DNA of 59,202 bases from Sulfurovum sp. UBA7648 (GTDB taxonomy: Bacteria; Campylobacterota; Campylobacteria; Campylobacterales; Sulfurovaceae): positions 45,709-104,910 of the forward strand of contig DLIG01000007.1 of NCBI GenBank assembly GCA_002483605.1. The letters run 5' to 3'. Positions 43,938-51,953 of this stretch are shown in pieces (position 1 is the first letter of the stretch; every line of letters begins with the position of its first letter). The position numbers and the translations under genes are program-made. The notes beneath the pieces were generated by a model. The model was not told where the DNA came from, ran no database searches, and saw nothing but the letters and a program-made list of their open reading frames with translations.

Positions 43938-43976
43938 TTACGCTTCTTTAAACCTGCTCTTATAACTGCACTTATG
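43938..43976 (-). pseudogene. Ghost of a radical-SAM gene 3' end
   Basis: Minus-strand codons read HKCSYKSRFKEA then stop. The intact radical-SAM gene at 44491-45357 ends QKCSYKSRFEKDQD then stop. About 29 of 36 aligned bases agree, with mostly third-position changes. Homology ends 1-2 bp before the palindrome at 43978-44006. It is a decayed duplicate truncated at the repeat. Confidence 0.7.
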
Positions 43977-43977
43977 T

Positions 43978-44006
43978 CTCGTTCCCATCGTCTCGATGGG
44001 AACGAG
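43978..44006. repeat. REP-like palindrome, copy 2
   Basis: CTCGTTCCCATCG-TCT-CGATGGGAACGAG: a perfect 13-bp stem with a 3-nt loop. Shares the outer arm with the copy at 22054-22083. It lies at the broken edge of the ghost radical-SAM gene, 41 bp from the DUF488 stop. Confidence 0.85.
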
Positions 44007-44047
44007 GTTGAATATAAACTCAAACTTTTTCGGTTAGCTCACTTTGC

Positions 44048-44410
44048 CTAGAGCTGACCTGCTTTTGCCTCTATATACTCTTTAAGTATAAGTGCATGAG
44101 TGTGTTTGGTGTCTTTTGCTCCATAAACGAATGTTACCGTATCGTGTTTTTTTAAATATTTTATAAACTCTTCGACTGCATCGGTACGCTCATCTAGTTC
44201 TTCGATATATCTCTTTTTAAACTCAATCCATTTCGAAGGGTCGTGCGAGAACCATTTTCTAAGAAGTGCACTAGGAGTAACATCTTTGTACCACAATGCG
44301 ATTGCCGCTTCTTCTTTTGAGACTCCTCGCGGCCAGACTCTATCCACAAGGACTCTATAACCGTCATCACTATGCCAGGGTTCATAGGCACGTTTTAATA
44401 AAATTTTCAT
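44048..44410 (-). CDS. DUF488 family protein (YeaO-like)
   Basis: 120 aa, matching the short DUF488/YeaO form: LLKRAYEPWHSDDGYRVLVDRVWPRG at the start, WYKDVTPSALLRKWFSHDPSKW in the middle, and VTFVYGAKDTKHTHALILKEYIE at the end. No biochemical role is established for the family that I know of. It lies downstream of the radical-SAM gene (80-bp gap) on the same strand. Confidence 0.9.
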   Translation of the reverse strand: MKILLKRAYEPWHSDDGYRVLVDRVWPRGVSKEEAAIALWYKDVTPSALLRKWFSHDPSKWIEFKKRYIEELDERTDAVEEFIKYLKKHDTVTFVYGAKDTKHTHALILKEYIEAKAGQL

Positions 44411-44490
44411 AACTGCCTTCTTTGATTGAATTTATTTTGCTAATATACTCAATACTTTATGATAAATAATTTAGACATTATATCAAATTT

Positions 44491-45357
44491 TTAGTCTTGA
44501 TCTTTTTCGAACCTGCTTTTATAGCTGCACTTTTGGCATAGTTCCTCGACCGCCTTATTTTGTTTGAAACCCTCTTTTATGGCACAAGCTCTGCTTGAAC
44601 TTAATATCTCATTTAATCTTTGGTTGCGAAGGTTCCCAATTTCCATAACAGCTTCGTAGTCCAAGCAGCACGGCACTACCCTGCCGTCGCCAAGGATCGC
44701 TATATGACTATCAAGCCCGCCGCAGTATCCATCACCGTAAACATGATTTGAAAGGGAGGGCCACTCAAAATAATCATCAAAATGAAGCAATATCTTTGAA
44801 GCGAGCCTAAGGCCTTTTTTATCTTTGCTATAATCCGCTTTTACGCCAAAAAACTCCGATAACTTCTCAAACACCAAAGAATTAAAATCGTTTTCGCTAC
44901 CGTTATTGTCCATATTCCAAAGCCGTAGATTTAAAAACGGTTCGGGGTGATTTGCAAGTTTATCGCGGCATAGAGCGAATATCGGCTCAAGATATTCATC
45001 GAGAGTAAGTTTGGTGTTATTTTTATTAAAACTGTTTAGTGAGATATTTAGCTGCCGCACACAAGGATGTAAAAGCGTTTGTAAAGAATGTCTGTCGATA
45101 TAAAATCCGCTTGTAGTTATCATAGCTTTCATGCCGTAGCCATGGATAATATTTAGATAATCTTCAAGATTTGAGAGTACTAGCGGATCGCCCATGACAT
45201 GACAGACTATTTCGTTTGTATAATCGGAGGCTTGTTTGACCATAGAGTCAAAAACATCTAATTCTATTATATGATTTTTGGTGGATTTTTCGGGGCAAAA
45301 AGAGCAAGCTAATCCGCATATATTGGTAAGCTCGATATATATGCGGTTAAATCTCAT
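44491..45357 (-). CDS. Radical SAM protein with SPASM-like C-terminus
   Basis: 288 aa. The [4Fe-4S] motif CGLACSFCP (C-x3-C-x2-C) is near residue 14, and a C-terminal cysteine set (YCGGLD, VPCCLDYEA, ELCQKCSYKS) typical of SPASM/Twitch auxiliary-cluster domains follows. The fold is the usual partial TIM barrel (IYIELTNICGLAC, CHVMGDPLVLSN). Such proteins modify peptides or small molecules; no peptide substrate gene is recognisable next to it. A decayed second copy of its 3' end lies 500 bp downstream (43938-43976). Confidence 0.85.
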   Translation of the reverse strand: MRFNRIYIELTNICGLACSFCPEKSTKNHIIELDVFDSMVKQASDYTNEIVCHVMGDPLVLSNLEDYLNIIHGYGMKAMITTSGFYIDRHSLQTLLHPCVRQLNISLNSFNKNNTKLTLDEYLEPIFALCRDKLANHPEPFLNLRLWNMDNNGSENDFNSLVFEKLSEFFGVKADYSKDKKGLRLASKILLHFDDYFEWPSLSNHVYGDGYCGGLDSHIAILGDGRVVPCCLDYEAVMEIGNLRNQRLNEILSSSRACAIKEGFKQNKAVEELCQKCSYKSRFEKDQD

Positions 45358-45364
45358 AAAAAGT

Positions 45365-45697
45365 CTATTTTTTCTTCGCCAAGTCTTCGACGCTTTTTTC
45401 TAAACTTGCCAAGAAATGCTCAATCTTCATGCCAATCTCTTCAATAAAATTTCGACTTTGATTAAGATCAACTTCTATATGCTCATCATCAAGTTTAACA
45501 CCGATATTTTGAGCTAGATTCTCGCTGCTTTCTTTGATATTTTGCCCTATATTTTGAGCTTTATCTTTGATCTGTTGTTGAATATTCCCAAAAAAGTCTT
45601 TTGTCTTGCCGGTATCTATAGCTATCTTATCTTCCGATACATCTATACCCATATCTGATAAAATATTTTGATTTATTTTCTCATTTTTATTAGACAT
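45365..45697 (-). CDS. Hypothetical protein with internal duplication
   Basis: 110 aa, soluble, helical. Two related halves are visible: MGIDVSEDKIAIDTGKTKDF (near residues 16-35) and IGVKLDDEHIEVDLNQSRNF (near 65-84), each followed by a Gln/Lys/Ile-rich amphipathic helix. No family recognised. It lies 7 bp upstream of the radical-SAM gene on the same strand, so they are probably co-transcribed; whether it is a partner or substrate is unknown. AAGGAG precedes the ATG. Confidence 0.7.
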   Translation of the reverse strand: MSNKNEKINQNILSDMGIDVSEDKIAIDTGKTKDFFGNIQQQIKDKAQNIGQNIKESSENLAQNIGVKLDDEHIEVDLNQSRNFIEEIGMKIEHFLASLEKSVEDLAKKK

Positions 45698-45793
45698 AAC
45701 TTCTCCTTTTTGGTAATCAACCCGATTATACCATACCTTGAGTGAACTTTGGATACAATGTCAAAACTAATAAAAAACATTAAGGATATAAAT

Positions 45794-46897
45794 ATGGGAC
45801 TAGGTATAGGCTTGGTAGGTTTGCCAAACGTTGGCAAATCAACGACTTTTAATGCTCTGACAAAGGCGCAAAATGCACAAAGTGCAAACTATCCATTTTG
45901 TACTATAGAGCCGAATAAAGCTGTTGTACCTGTACCGGATGAAAGACTCGAAGAACTAGCCAAGATAGTCAATCCTGAGCGTATCCAGTACTCTACACTA
46001 GATTTTGTGGATATCGCAGGACTTGTAAAGGGTGCTAGCAGAGGCGAAGGACTGGGCAATAAATTCTTATCAAATATACGTGAAACTGAAGTTATACTGC
46101 ATATAGTCAGATGTTTTGAAGATGACAATGTTGTTCACGTGGAAGGTTCTGTGGATCCGCTTAGAGATGTCGAGATCATAGAAGAAGAGTTATTGCTTGC
46201 AGATATTGAGTCATTGCAAAAAAGAATTGATGCACTGAACAGAAGAGTGAAAGGCAACGACAGAGATGCCAAAGCCCAGCTCGAAATTGCCCAAGAGCTA
46301 ATGGCATTTATAAATGAAGGTAATCCCGTCTCTGAGTTTGGAAAACAAGATGATGAAGCTTTTGTGACACTCAATCGCGAACTTAGATTTTTGACAGGAA
46401 AAGAGATAATCTACGGTGCAAATGTCGATGAAGAAGGACTAGGCGAAGATAGCGAATATGTCAAAAAACTAAAAGATTATGCTGCTAAATATAATCGCGA
46501 AGTTATCAAATTGTGCTCCAAGGTCGAAGAAGAGATGGTGGACTTTGACGACGAAGAAAAAGCAGAGATGCTCTCTTCTCTTGGCGTAAAAGAATCAGGA
46601 CTTGATCAGATCATCAAAAAAGGATTTGCAAAACTTGGACTTATGAGTTACTTCACTGCAGGAGTAAAAGAGGTGCGCGCATGGACAATAAGACAAAACA
46701 CAACTGCGCCAAAAGCAGCAGCTGTAATTCATAACGATTTTGAAAAAGGGTTTATTAGAGCAGAGGTCATAGCATATGAGGATTTCATAGCTTATAAGGG
46801 TGAGACCGGAGCAAAAGAAGCGGGCAAAATGAGATTGGAAGGCAAAGAGTATATCGTACAAGATGGGGATATAATGCATTTCAGATTCAATGTATAA
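45794..46897 (+). CDS. ychF: Redox-regulated ATPase YchF (Obg family)
   Basis: An Obg-family P-loop protein that prefers ATP and binds ribosomes. From the chosen ATG (MGLGIGLVGLPNVGKSTTFN) the P-loop is at residues 9-17. The G3-type DIAGLVKGAS and the C-terminal TGS-like domain (FTAGVKEVRAWTI, DFEKGFIRAEVIAYEDF) follow. I start at 45794, with AAGGA 8 nt upstream; the longer frame adds 15 codons without a ribosome site. The result, 367 aa, is the normal family length. Confidence 0.95.
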   Translation: MGLGIGLVGLPNVGKSTTFNALTKAQNAQSANYPFCTIEPNKAVVPVPDERLEELAKIVNPERIQYSTLDFVDIAGLVKGASRGEGLGNKFLSNIRETEVILHIVRCFEDDNVVHVEGSVDPLRDVEIIEEELLLADIESLQKRIDALNRRVKGNDRDAKAQLEIAQELMAFINEGNPVSEFGKQDDEAFVTLNRELRFLTGKEIIYGANVDEEGLGEDSEYVKKLKDYAAKYNREVIKLCSKVEEEMVDFDDEEKAEMLSSLGVKESGLDQIIKKGFAKLGLMSYFTAGVKEVRAWTIRQNTTAPKAAAVIHNDFEKGFIRAEVIAYEDFIAYKGETGAKEAGKMRLEGKEYIVQDGDIMHFRFNV

Positions 46898-46918
46898 ATA
46901 AAATAAAAGGCAAAGAAG

Positions 46919-47380
46919 ATGAAAAATATTTTACTTGTTGCATTGGCAGCTTTATTTCTAATTGGATGTGGCAATAAGAAAGATTCATTTATAGTTAGTG
47001 CTACAAGTGAACAAAATCTTACAGAAACTGTAAAAAACATAGAAAATGCTGTGCAAAAAGAAAAGTTTACTTTAGTAGATACTATTGATCACAAGATCAC
47101 TGCAGATGAATATAATATATCTATACGTCCACAAAGAATAGTGAGATTTACTCAACCACAAGTTGCGTCCATGCTGATCGCTTGCAATCCGACAATTGGC
47201 GTTGATATACCGTTTAAGATACTTATTTGGGCGAGTTATGACGGAGTGACTCATGTGGAATATATAAATCCTGAATATTGGTCATTGACACACAACATAA
47301 AAGATAAAAAATGTATTGCACTTGTAGGTCAAACAAAGATTGCCATCGAAAAAGCTGTTGCAGATGTTATTGAAAAATAA
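46919..47380 (+). CDS. DUF302 lipoprotein
   Basis: 153 aa with lipobox FLIGC (Cys17). The mature part matches DUF302: an early ENAVQKEKFTLVDTIDHK, RIVRFTQPQVASMLIACNPTIGVDIPFKILIWASYDG and VEYINPEYW. DUF302 proteins are small periplasmic or outer-membrane associated proteins of unknown function. AAAGGCAAAGAAG precedes the ATG; it lies 21 bp after ychF and may be co-transcribed with it. Confidence 0.85.
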   Translation: MKNILLVALAALFLIGCGNKKDSFIVSATSEQNLTETVKNIENAVQKEKFTLVDTIDHKITADEYNISIRPQRIVRFTQPQVASMLIACNPTIGVDIPFKILIWASYDGVTHVEYINPEYWSLTHNIKDKKCIALVGQTKIAIEKAVADVIEK

Positions 47381-47386
47381 TAACAT

Positions 47387-47415
47387 ATAGATTTGATCTA
47401 ATAAACCAAATCTAT
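47387..47415. terminator. Terminator between DUF302 and lptB
   Basis: ATAGATTTG and CAAATCTAT form a perfect 9-bp stem with an 11-nt loop, placed between convergent genes. Confidence 0.6.
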
Positions 47416-48137
47416 CAAAACGAAAAATGTTCGCCTAAATAATATTTACGTACTTTAGCGTCAGATGCCACTTCATCGCTAGTACCGCTTGCTAACATCT
47501 CGCCGCTTCTCATAACATAAGCCCTATCACAAACGCCCAAAGTTTCACGTACATTGTGGTCTGTGATGAGTATACCCATATCAAGTTCTACAAGCTGTTT
47601 GATAACATTTTGTATATCAAGTACGGCTATGGGATCAACACCCGCAAAAGGCTCATCAAGAAGCAAAAACTTTGGTTTGCCTACCAAAGCTCTGGCTATC
47701 TCAACGCGGCGTCTCTCTCCTCCGCTGAGGCGAATTCCTTCTCGATTGCGTATAGGTTCTATATTGAAAATTTCCAATAGTTTTTCTATTCTCTCAGCGG
47801 CTGTTTTGCTATCCAGTTTCAATGCTTCAGCAGCAATTAGCAGATTTTCTTCTACGGTTAGATCTTTAAATATGCTTGATTCCTGAGGTAGATATCCGAT
47901 ACCCAGCTTGGCACGGCTGCTCAATGAAAGATCGGTTATATCGTTGCCATCTAGCAACACTTTACCGCCGGTAGCGTCTGTAAGTCCGCAGATCATGTAA
48001 AATGTCGTGGTTTTACCGGCACCGTTTGGGCCAAGCAAACCTACTATCTCTTTGCTTTTGATGTTCAAAGACACATCATGAACGATCTTTGTTTTTTTGA
48101 TAGTTTTCGACAGATGTTTGGCTTCTAATGTATGCAT
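47415..48137 (-). CDS. lptB: LPS export ABC transporter ATPase LptB
   Basis: The ATPase driving lipopolysaccharide extraction to the outer membrane with LptFG. Walker A GPNGAGKTT is at 36-44, the ABC signature LSGGE at 137-141, and Walker B with LLLDEP at 158-163; FAGVDPIAV following is typical of LptB. 240 aa, normal. The start overlaps the tsaE end by 13 nt, so it is coupled to tsaE; lptA/lptC are not adjacent in this window. Confidence 0.95.
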   Translation of the reverse strand: MHTLEAKHLSKTIKKTKIVHDVSLNIKSKEIVGLLGPNGAGKTTTFYMICGLTDATGGKVLLDGNDITDLSLSSRAKLGIGYLPQESSIFKDLTVEENLLIAAEALKLDSKTAAERIEKLLEIFNIEPIRNREGIRLSGGERRRVEIARALVGKPKFLLLDEPFAGVDPIAVLDIQNVIKQLVELDMGILITDHNVRETLGVCDRAYVMRSGEMLASGTSDEVASDAKVRKYYLGEHFSF

Positions 48138-48550
48138 GCATCTCCAATAATATATCGCCTCATCTTGGCAAATGGCTCGATCTTAATATGGCAAGTATTA
48201 TACCCTGCACTATCTAAAAAGGCTCTAAGTTCATCTGTGCCCCATTCTACTATATGCCAACCTGGCTTATCAAACTCTTCATGAAGTCCAAGCGACATCA
48301 TATCTTGTAGCCCAATGCGATATAGATCATAATGAAATAGTTTATCTCCGTAGCACTGCTGGAGACTAAAAGTCGGCGAGCTCACAACGTCTATTAGTCC
48401 AAATTCTTTTGCAATGGCTCCTGTTAGCGTGGTTTTGCCGGCTGCTAGATCACCTTCTAGAAAAATTATCACATTTGACGGCAATGAAGCTTTAAGCTCT
48501 TTTGCGATCATAGAAATTTCATCTAAAGAAGCTACTATTTCTTTGTCCAC
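48125..48550 (-). CDS. tsaE: tRNA threonylcarbamoyladenosine biosynthesis ATPase TsaE
   Basis: TsaE supports t6A37 formation with TsaB/TsaD. P-loop GDLAAGKTT is at residues 33-41, followed by SPTFSLQQCY and the LFHYDLYRIG and HIVEWGTDEL motifs of the family. 141 aa, normal. It lies between trpD (10-bp gap) and lptB (overlap) in a trpD-tsaE-lptB run. Confidence 0.95.
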   Translation of the reverse strand: MDKEIVASLDEISMIAKELKASLPSNVIIFLEGDLAAGKTTLTGAIAKEFGLIDVVSSPTFSLQQCYGDKLFHYDLYRIGLQDMMSLGLHEEFDKPGWHIVEWGTDELRAFLDSAGYNTCHIKIEPFAKMRRYIIGDACIH

Positions 48551-48560
48551 TGCATATTCT

Positions 48561-49535
48561 TTATAATGAGTTTGAAAATGCTACTATCTTCTCTAAATGC
48601 TTCATAGCTTTGCCGCTATCAATCGCCGCAGAAGCTTTTTTTATGCCCTCATCAAGATCGATCGCATTTCCGTCCACAAAAAGTGCACAAGCTGCATTTA
48701 GAACCACAACATCTCTTTTAGCTCCTTTTTCTTTGCCGGAAAAAATATCTTTTATAATTGCTGCATTTTGTGCCGCATCGCCGCCTAGGATCTCTTTGTG
48801 AGTCGCAAGCTTAAAGCCAAGAACTTCAGGATCGATCTCACCATGTGATATAAATCCTTTTTCTACAAATGCAAATGGTGTTTTGGTGCATATGGATATC
48901 TCATCGGTTTTATCAAGGCTGCTGACCACCATAGCTCTTTTGACGCCAAGATCAACCAAAGCATTTGCTACCAAGTCGACATAACTAGGATCAAACACTC
49001 CTATTAGATATTTTTGTACGTGTGCCGGGTTGGTAAGAGGCCCTAAGAGATTAAATATAGTGCGATGAGGAATGGAATGTCGAATAGGCATAATATGTTT
49101 CATGGCCGGATGGTGGCTTGGTGCAAACATAAAACAAAATCCAACGTTTTCTAACATTTTTGCTTGCTGGTCTAGATTCAGATCAAGCCTGATACCCAAA
49201 GCTTCAAGCACATCAGCAGAACCGGATTTGCTGGTGATACTGCGATTGCCGTGCTTGGCTACCACGCTTCCAATTGAGGCGAGCAAAAGAGAAACCGTAG
49301 TAGAAATATTAAATGTACCGCTCTTATCTCCACCTGTACCTACTATGTCTATAGCTTTTGCTCTCAACTCTTCGGATATCGGCAAAGCAATAGCATATTC
49401 TCTCATGATCCTAGCTGCTATAGCCATATCAGAAACACTTTCTCCGTTTTCATATAAAGCTATCAAAAATTCTCTTGCTTCTTCTTCGCTGAGTTCATTT
49501 GCGAAAAGCTTTTCAAATTGTGTCTGCGCTAACAT
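48561..49535 (-). CDS. trpD: Anthranilate phosphoribosyltransferase
   Basis: Second tryptophan-specific step: joins anthranilate to PRPP. GTGGD at residues 66-70, FNISTTVSLL, VAKHGNRSITSKSGSADVLEALG and HHPAMKHIMPIRHSI are all present. 324 aa, the single-domain form not fused to trpG. No other trp gene is adjacent, matching the isolated trpB at 6.2 kb: the pathway is dispersed. Confidence 0.95.
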   Translation of the reverse strand: MLAQTQFEKLFANELSEEEAREFLIALYENGESVSDMAIAARIMREYAIALPISEELRAKAIDIVGTGGDKSGTFNISTTVSLLLASIGSVVAKHGNRSITSKSGSADVLEALGIRLDLNLDQQAKMLENVGFCFMFAPSHHPAMKHIMPIRHSIPHRTIFNLLGPLTNPAHVQKYLIGVFDPSYVDLVANALVDLGVKRAMVVSSLDKTDEISICTKTPFAFVEKGFISHGEIDPEVLGFKLATHKEILGGDAAQNAAIIKDIFSGKEKGAKRDVVVLNAACALFVDGNAIDLDEGIKKASAAIDSGKAMKHLEKIVAFSNSL

Positions 49536-49547
49536 TTTATATTTCCT

Positions 49548-49793
49548 TTAAAGCTCTTTTACATAAAGTTCTTTTTGAGTTTTTGGTATAGTTTTAGTGG
49601 TCGGAATTGCTAATACTTCATACATTTTTTGACCATTAAGATATTCTATCCTAATTTTATCACCGACCGTAACATTTTTTGATGGTTTGGCCTCTATGTC
49701 ATTGACAAATACTACACCGCTTTTGACCATATCAGTTGCGATCGTTCGCCGCTTTATAACATTTACACTGCTTAGCCATTTGTCTATTCGCAT
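49548..49793 (-). CDS. RNA-binding S4 domain protein (Hsp15/RqcP-like)
   Basis: 81 aa from MRIDKWLSSVNVIKRRTIA, with the S4 fold continuing VKSGVVFVNDIEAKPSKNVTVGDKIRIE. Similar small S4 proteins bind stalled 50S subunits carrying nascent chains. The start at 49793 lies 1 nt after the Sel1 gene stop and has AAGGA 6 nt upstream; the longest frame (from 49931) runs antiparallel to the reading frame of the Sel1 gene and is spurious. Confidence 0.9.
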   Translation of the reverse strand: MRIDKWLSSVNVIKRRTIATDMVKSGVVFVNDIEAKPSKNVTVGDKIRIEYLNGQKMYEVLAIPTTKTIPKTQKELYVKEL

Positions 49794-49794
49794 G

Positions 49795-50058
49795 TTATTC
49801 CTTGCAGCATTGTGCAGTCGTTTGGCTTTGTTCCAATAAAGCATATTTTGCGTCCAAACTTCCTGCCTTGCTGGCTCTTTTCCATAAAGAAATAGCCATA
49901 TCCTTATCACATGGTACGCCAAGGCCGTCAAAATAGTGCTTACCTAGCATAAATAAAGCATCAGAATCTTTGGTAGCATTGACTATTTGTTGATAAAGTC
50001 TAAAAGAATCATCATATCTGTCTTCATTAAAAGCTTTGTTTGCTTCCATATCATCCAT
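49795..50058 (-). CDS. Small Sel1-like repeat protein
   Basis: 87 aa with a Sel1/TPR-like unit: ALFMLGKHYFDGLGVPCDKDMAISLWKRASKAGSLDAKYAL. Such repeats serve protein-protein contact; here only about one and a half repeats are present. No signal peptide. AAAGGA lies before the ATG. It is embedded between dapD-side genes and the S4 gene in one minus-strand run. Confidence 0.8.
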   Translation of the reverse strand: MDDMEANKAFNEDRYDDSFRLYQQIVNATKDSDALFMLGKHYFDGLGVPCDKDMAISLWKRASKAGSLDAKYALLEQSQTTAQCCKE

Positions 50059-50069
50059 GCGGGATCCTT

Positions 50070-50306
50070 TTATAGTTTAAATGCCTCTTGGGCTTTATTT
50101 GCTAGTGCCATACCTACAAATGATAATTTACCATCTACTATAGCACCCTCTTTTTCTAGATTAGAGATTATCTCTTTGCCCTCAGCCGTTGTCATAGCTC
50201 TAGATTCTTCAAGCATTGCTAAAATATCTTGCACACTTTCGTCAGGCTCTTTATGAAGTAAAGCCAGCAACACTACTTGTTCTAAAAGCTCATAATCTTG
50301 GGTCAT
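50070..50306 (-). CDS. Small hypothetical protein coupled to dapD
   Basis: 78 aa, acidic, helical (YELLEQVVLLALLHKEPDESVQ, later EIISNLEKEGAIVDGKLSFVGMALA), with a possible winged-helix outline. No family recognised. Its ATG overlaps the dapD stop (TGATG), so it is translated with dapD; the longer TTG start one codon earlier is unnecessary. Confidence 0.75.
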   Translation of the reverse strand: MTQDYELLEQVVLLALLHKEPDESVQDILAMLEESRAMTTAEGKEIISNLEKEGAIVDGKLSFVGMALANKAQEAFKL

Positions 50307-51496
50307 CAATGAAGCTCTACGTTCAATTTGACTTCTCTAGTACTTCTTTTGGCTTCTGTTTCGCCGGTTAGAGAATTATGTCTATAGTGAATACCGTTAA
50401 GGCCTTGAAGTTCGCTGCCTTTAAATGTTGTTTTATTTTCTAGCACAGCTTTAGGATTGGCCAGTTTGATCTTTTCGAGTTCCTGTGAAGCGATCTTGAC
50501 CTTGGTTCCAGCCAAAATAGGGATACCTGCATCTACAATACAACCGTCACCTAGAGGTATGCCGGTAACCGAATTGGCGCCAAGAAGCGTATTTTCTCCT
50601 ATAGTAATCGGATGACCGTCAGTTCCTGAAAGTACACCAAGGATACTAGCTCCTCCGCCTACATCGCTGCCGGCTCCTACGATAGCAGAGCTTGATATAC
50701 GGCCTTCTACCATCACGGCACCCAAAGTTCCGGCATTAAAATTGATATAAGAAGCTCCCGGCATCACCGTAGTTCCTGCTGCCAGCTGAGCTCCCATGCG
50801 TACCCTGCTAGCTTCCAATATACGAGTGTTATCTGCAGGAATTATATGCTGCAAGTATCTAGGAAATTTATCTACGCTATCGATCATAGGATAAGTACCT
50901 GTAAGTTTAAGCGCTATTTCGTGTTCTCTTAGATATTCAAGCTCATACGGAGTATTTCCTACCCATGCTACATTGCTAAGCACTCCAAAAGCACCGTTTA
51001 GGTTGATGCTTCTAAGAGCTGCTTTTGAAGTAGATAATGCATAAAGTTTGAGATATACAGCCTCCACGCTAAGTGGGGCTGCATCTTCAAAAAGAAATAC
51101 TATGCGAAAATTTGCGCCCAAGCTATTCATAGAGCTAAGCGTCTTGATCACTTGTACATTACGGTGTGCATCGCCTGTAGCTTCGTCTATATACGGAGCA
51201 AATGCATTCATGGCATTTGCTACAAAATCATCATTGATAGTCGCTACAAATTCTGAGCTGCTAAAATCCACTTTGATCTTCGCTGCTTCAAGTGCGGCTA
51301 TAAATACTGCTGCTGATCCGTAATTTTCTTTCCAATTGATGAGCGGGAAACTCGCTTGTAAAATTTTATCTGCATTTTTTTGTCCGCGATCTACTCTTGC
51401 TATGCCAAATGCGATAGGTTCACGGTAGCCAACACCAGCCTTTGTGTTTTCCACTAAAGCTTTAAATTCATCTACTGTTGCAATTGGTGCTATCAT
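50306..51496 (-). CDS. dapD: 2,3,4,5-tetrahydropyridine-2,6-dicarboxylate N-succinyltransferase
   Basis: Lysine and meso-diaminopimelate pathway enzyme. The about 396-aa form, with an N-terminal domain (RVDRGQKNADKILQASFPLINWKENYGSA) before the left-handed beta-helix (GAQLAAGTTVMPGASYINFN, VVGAGSDVGGGASILGVLSG-like turns, GENTLLGANSVTGIPLGDGC), is the type found in Campylobacter. Start at ATG 51496; AAGGATATATTTG lies before it. First gene of the dapD - small ORF - Sel1 - S4 - trpD - tsaE - lptB run. Confidence 0.92.
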   Translation of the reverse strand: MIAPIATVDEFKALVENTKAGVGYREPIAFGIARVDRGQKNADKILQASFPLINWKENYGSAAVFIAALEAAKIKVDFSSSEFVATINDDFVANAMNAFAPYIDEATGDAHRNVQVIKTLSSMNSLGANFRIVFLFEDAAPLSVEAVYLKLYALSTSKAALRSINLNGAFGVLSNVAWVGNTPYELEYLREHEIALKLTGTYPMIDSVDKFPRYLQHIIPADNTRILEASRVRMGAQLAAGTTVMPGASYINFNAGTLGAVMVEGRISSSAIVGAGSDVGGGASILGVLSGTDGHPITIGENTLLGANSVTGIPLGDGCIVDAGIPILAGTKVKIASQELEKIKLANPKAVLENKTTFKGSELQGLNGIHYRHNSLTGETEAKRSTREVKLNVELH

Positions 51497-51953
51497 CAAA
51501 TATATCCTTGTTAAGTTTTTGGGATATTATACTTGTATTTATTTAAAATCTTAAGTTCACGGCGACAAGGAGCACAGCAAAGAACAAGCCAAAAGCGATA
51601 TTGTGATAAAATTATATTATGAAACACATAAAAGGCTTCGGCAATCGCTACTTTTCACTAGCTATCATAGCTTTATATTCTACACTTTATAAATTATGTA
51701 GAAATGACAGCAATTACCGATACCATAACTATGCTCATATATTTAAAACTCCCAAAACTTCTCCCCCTTGGATTTAGAAAAACATAATATAAATTACATT
51801 ATTTAGAACTTGTCGTCATCCTCGTGCTTGACACTGGGATCCACTGGATTCCTGCTTTCGCAGGAATGATAATCTTGAATAGTTTCAGCATGACAAAGTT
51901 AGCCGGCATAAATACAATATAAAACTACAAAACAAAACAAGGGGACAAACAAA
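51497..51953. other. Spacer dapD / TonB receptor with a dispersed-repeat hairpin
   Basis: 457 bp without a convincing gene. A 52-codon ATG frame at 51619-51777 has no ribosome site. At 51848-51867 ATTCCTGC-TTTC-GCAGGAAT forms a perfect hairpin inside a more GC-rich block (about 51811-51870), typical of dispersed intergenic repeats seen in many proteobacteria. No cobalamin riboswitch elements were recognised before the receptor. Confidence 0.5.

Noticed and set aside
51619..51777. 52-codon ATG frame before the TonB receptor
   Set aside because: No Shine-Dalgarno and no recognisable protein features; likely chance.
51780..51953. Cobalamin riboswitch before the BtuB-like receptor
   Set aside because: I could not find the B12 box or the conserved core; AGCCGG at 51900 is too short to count.
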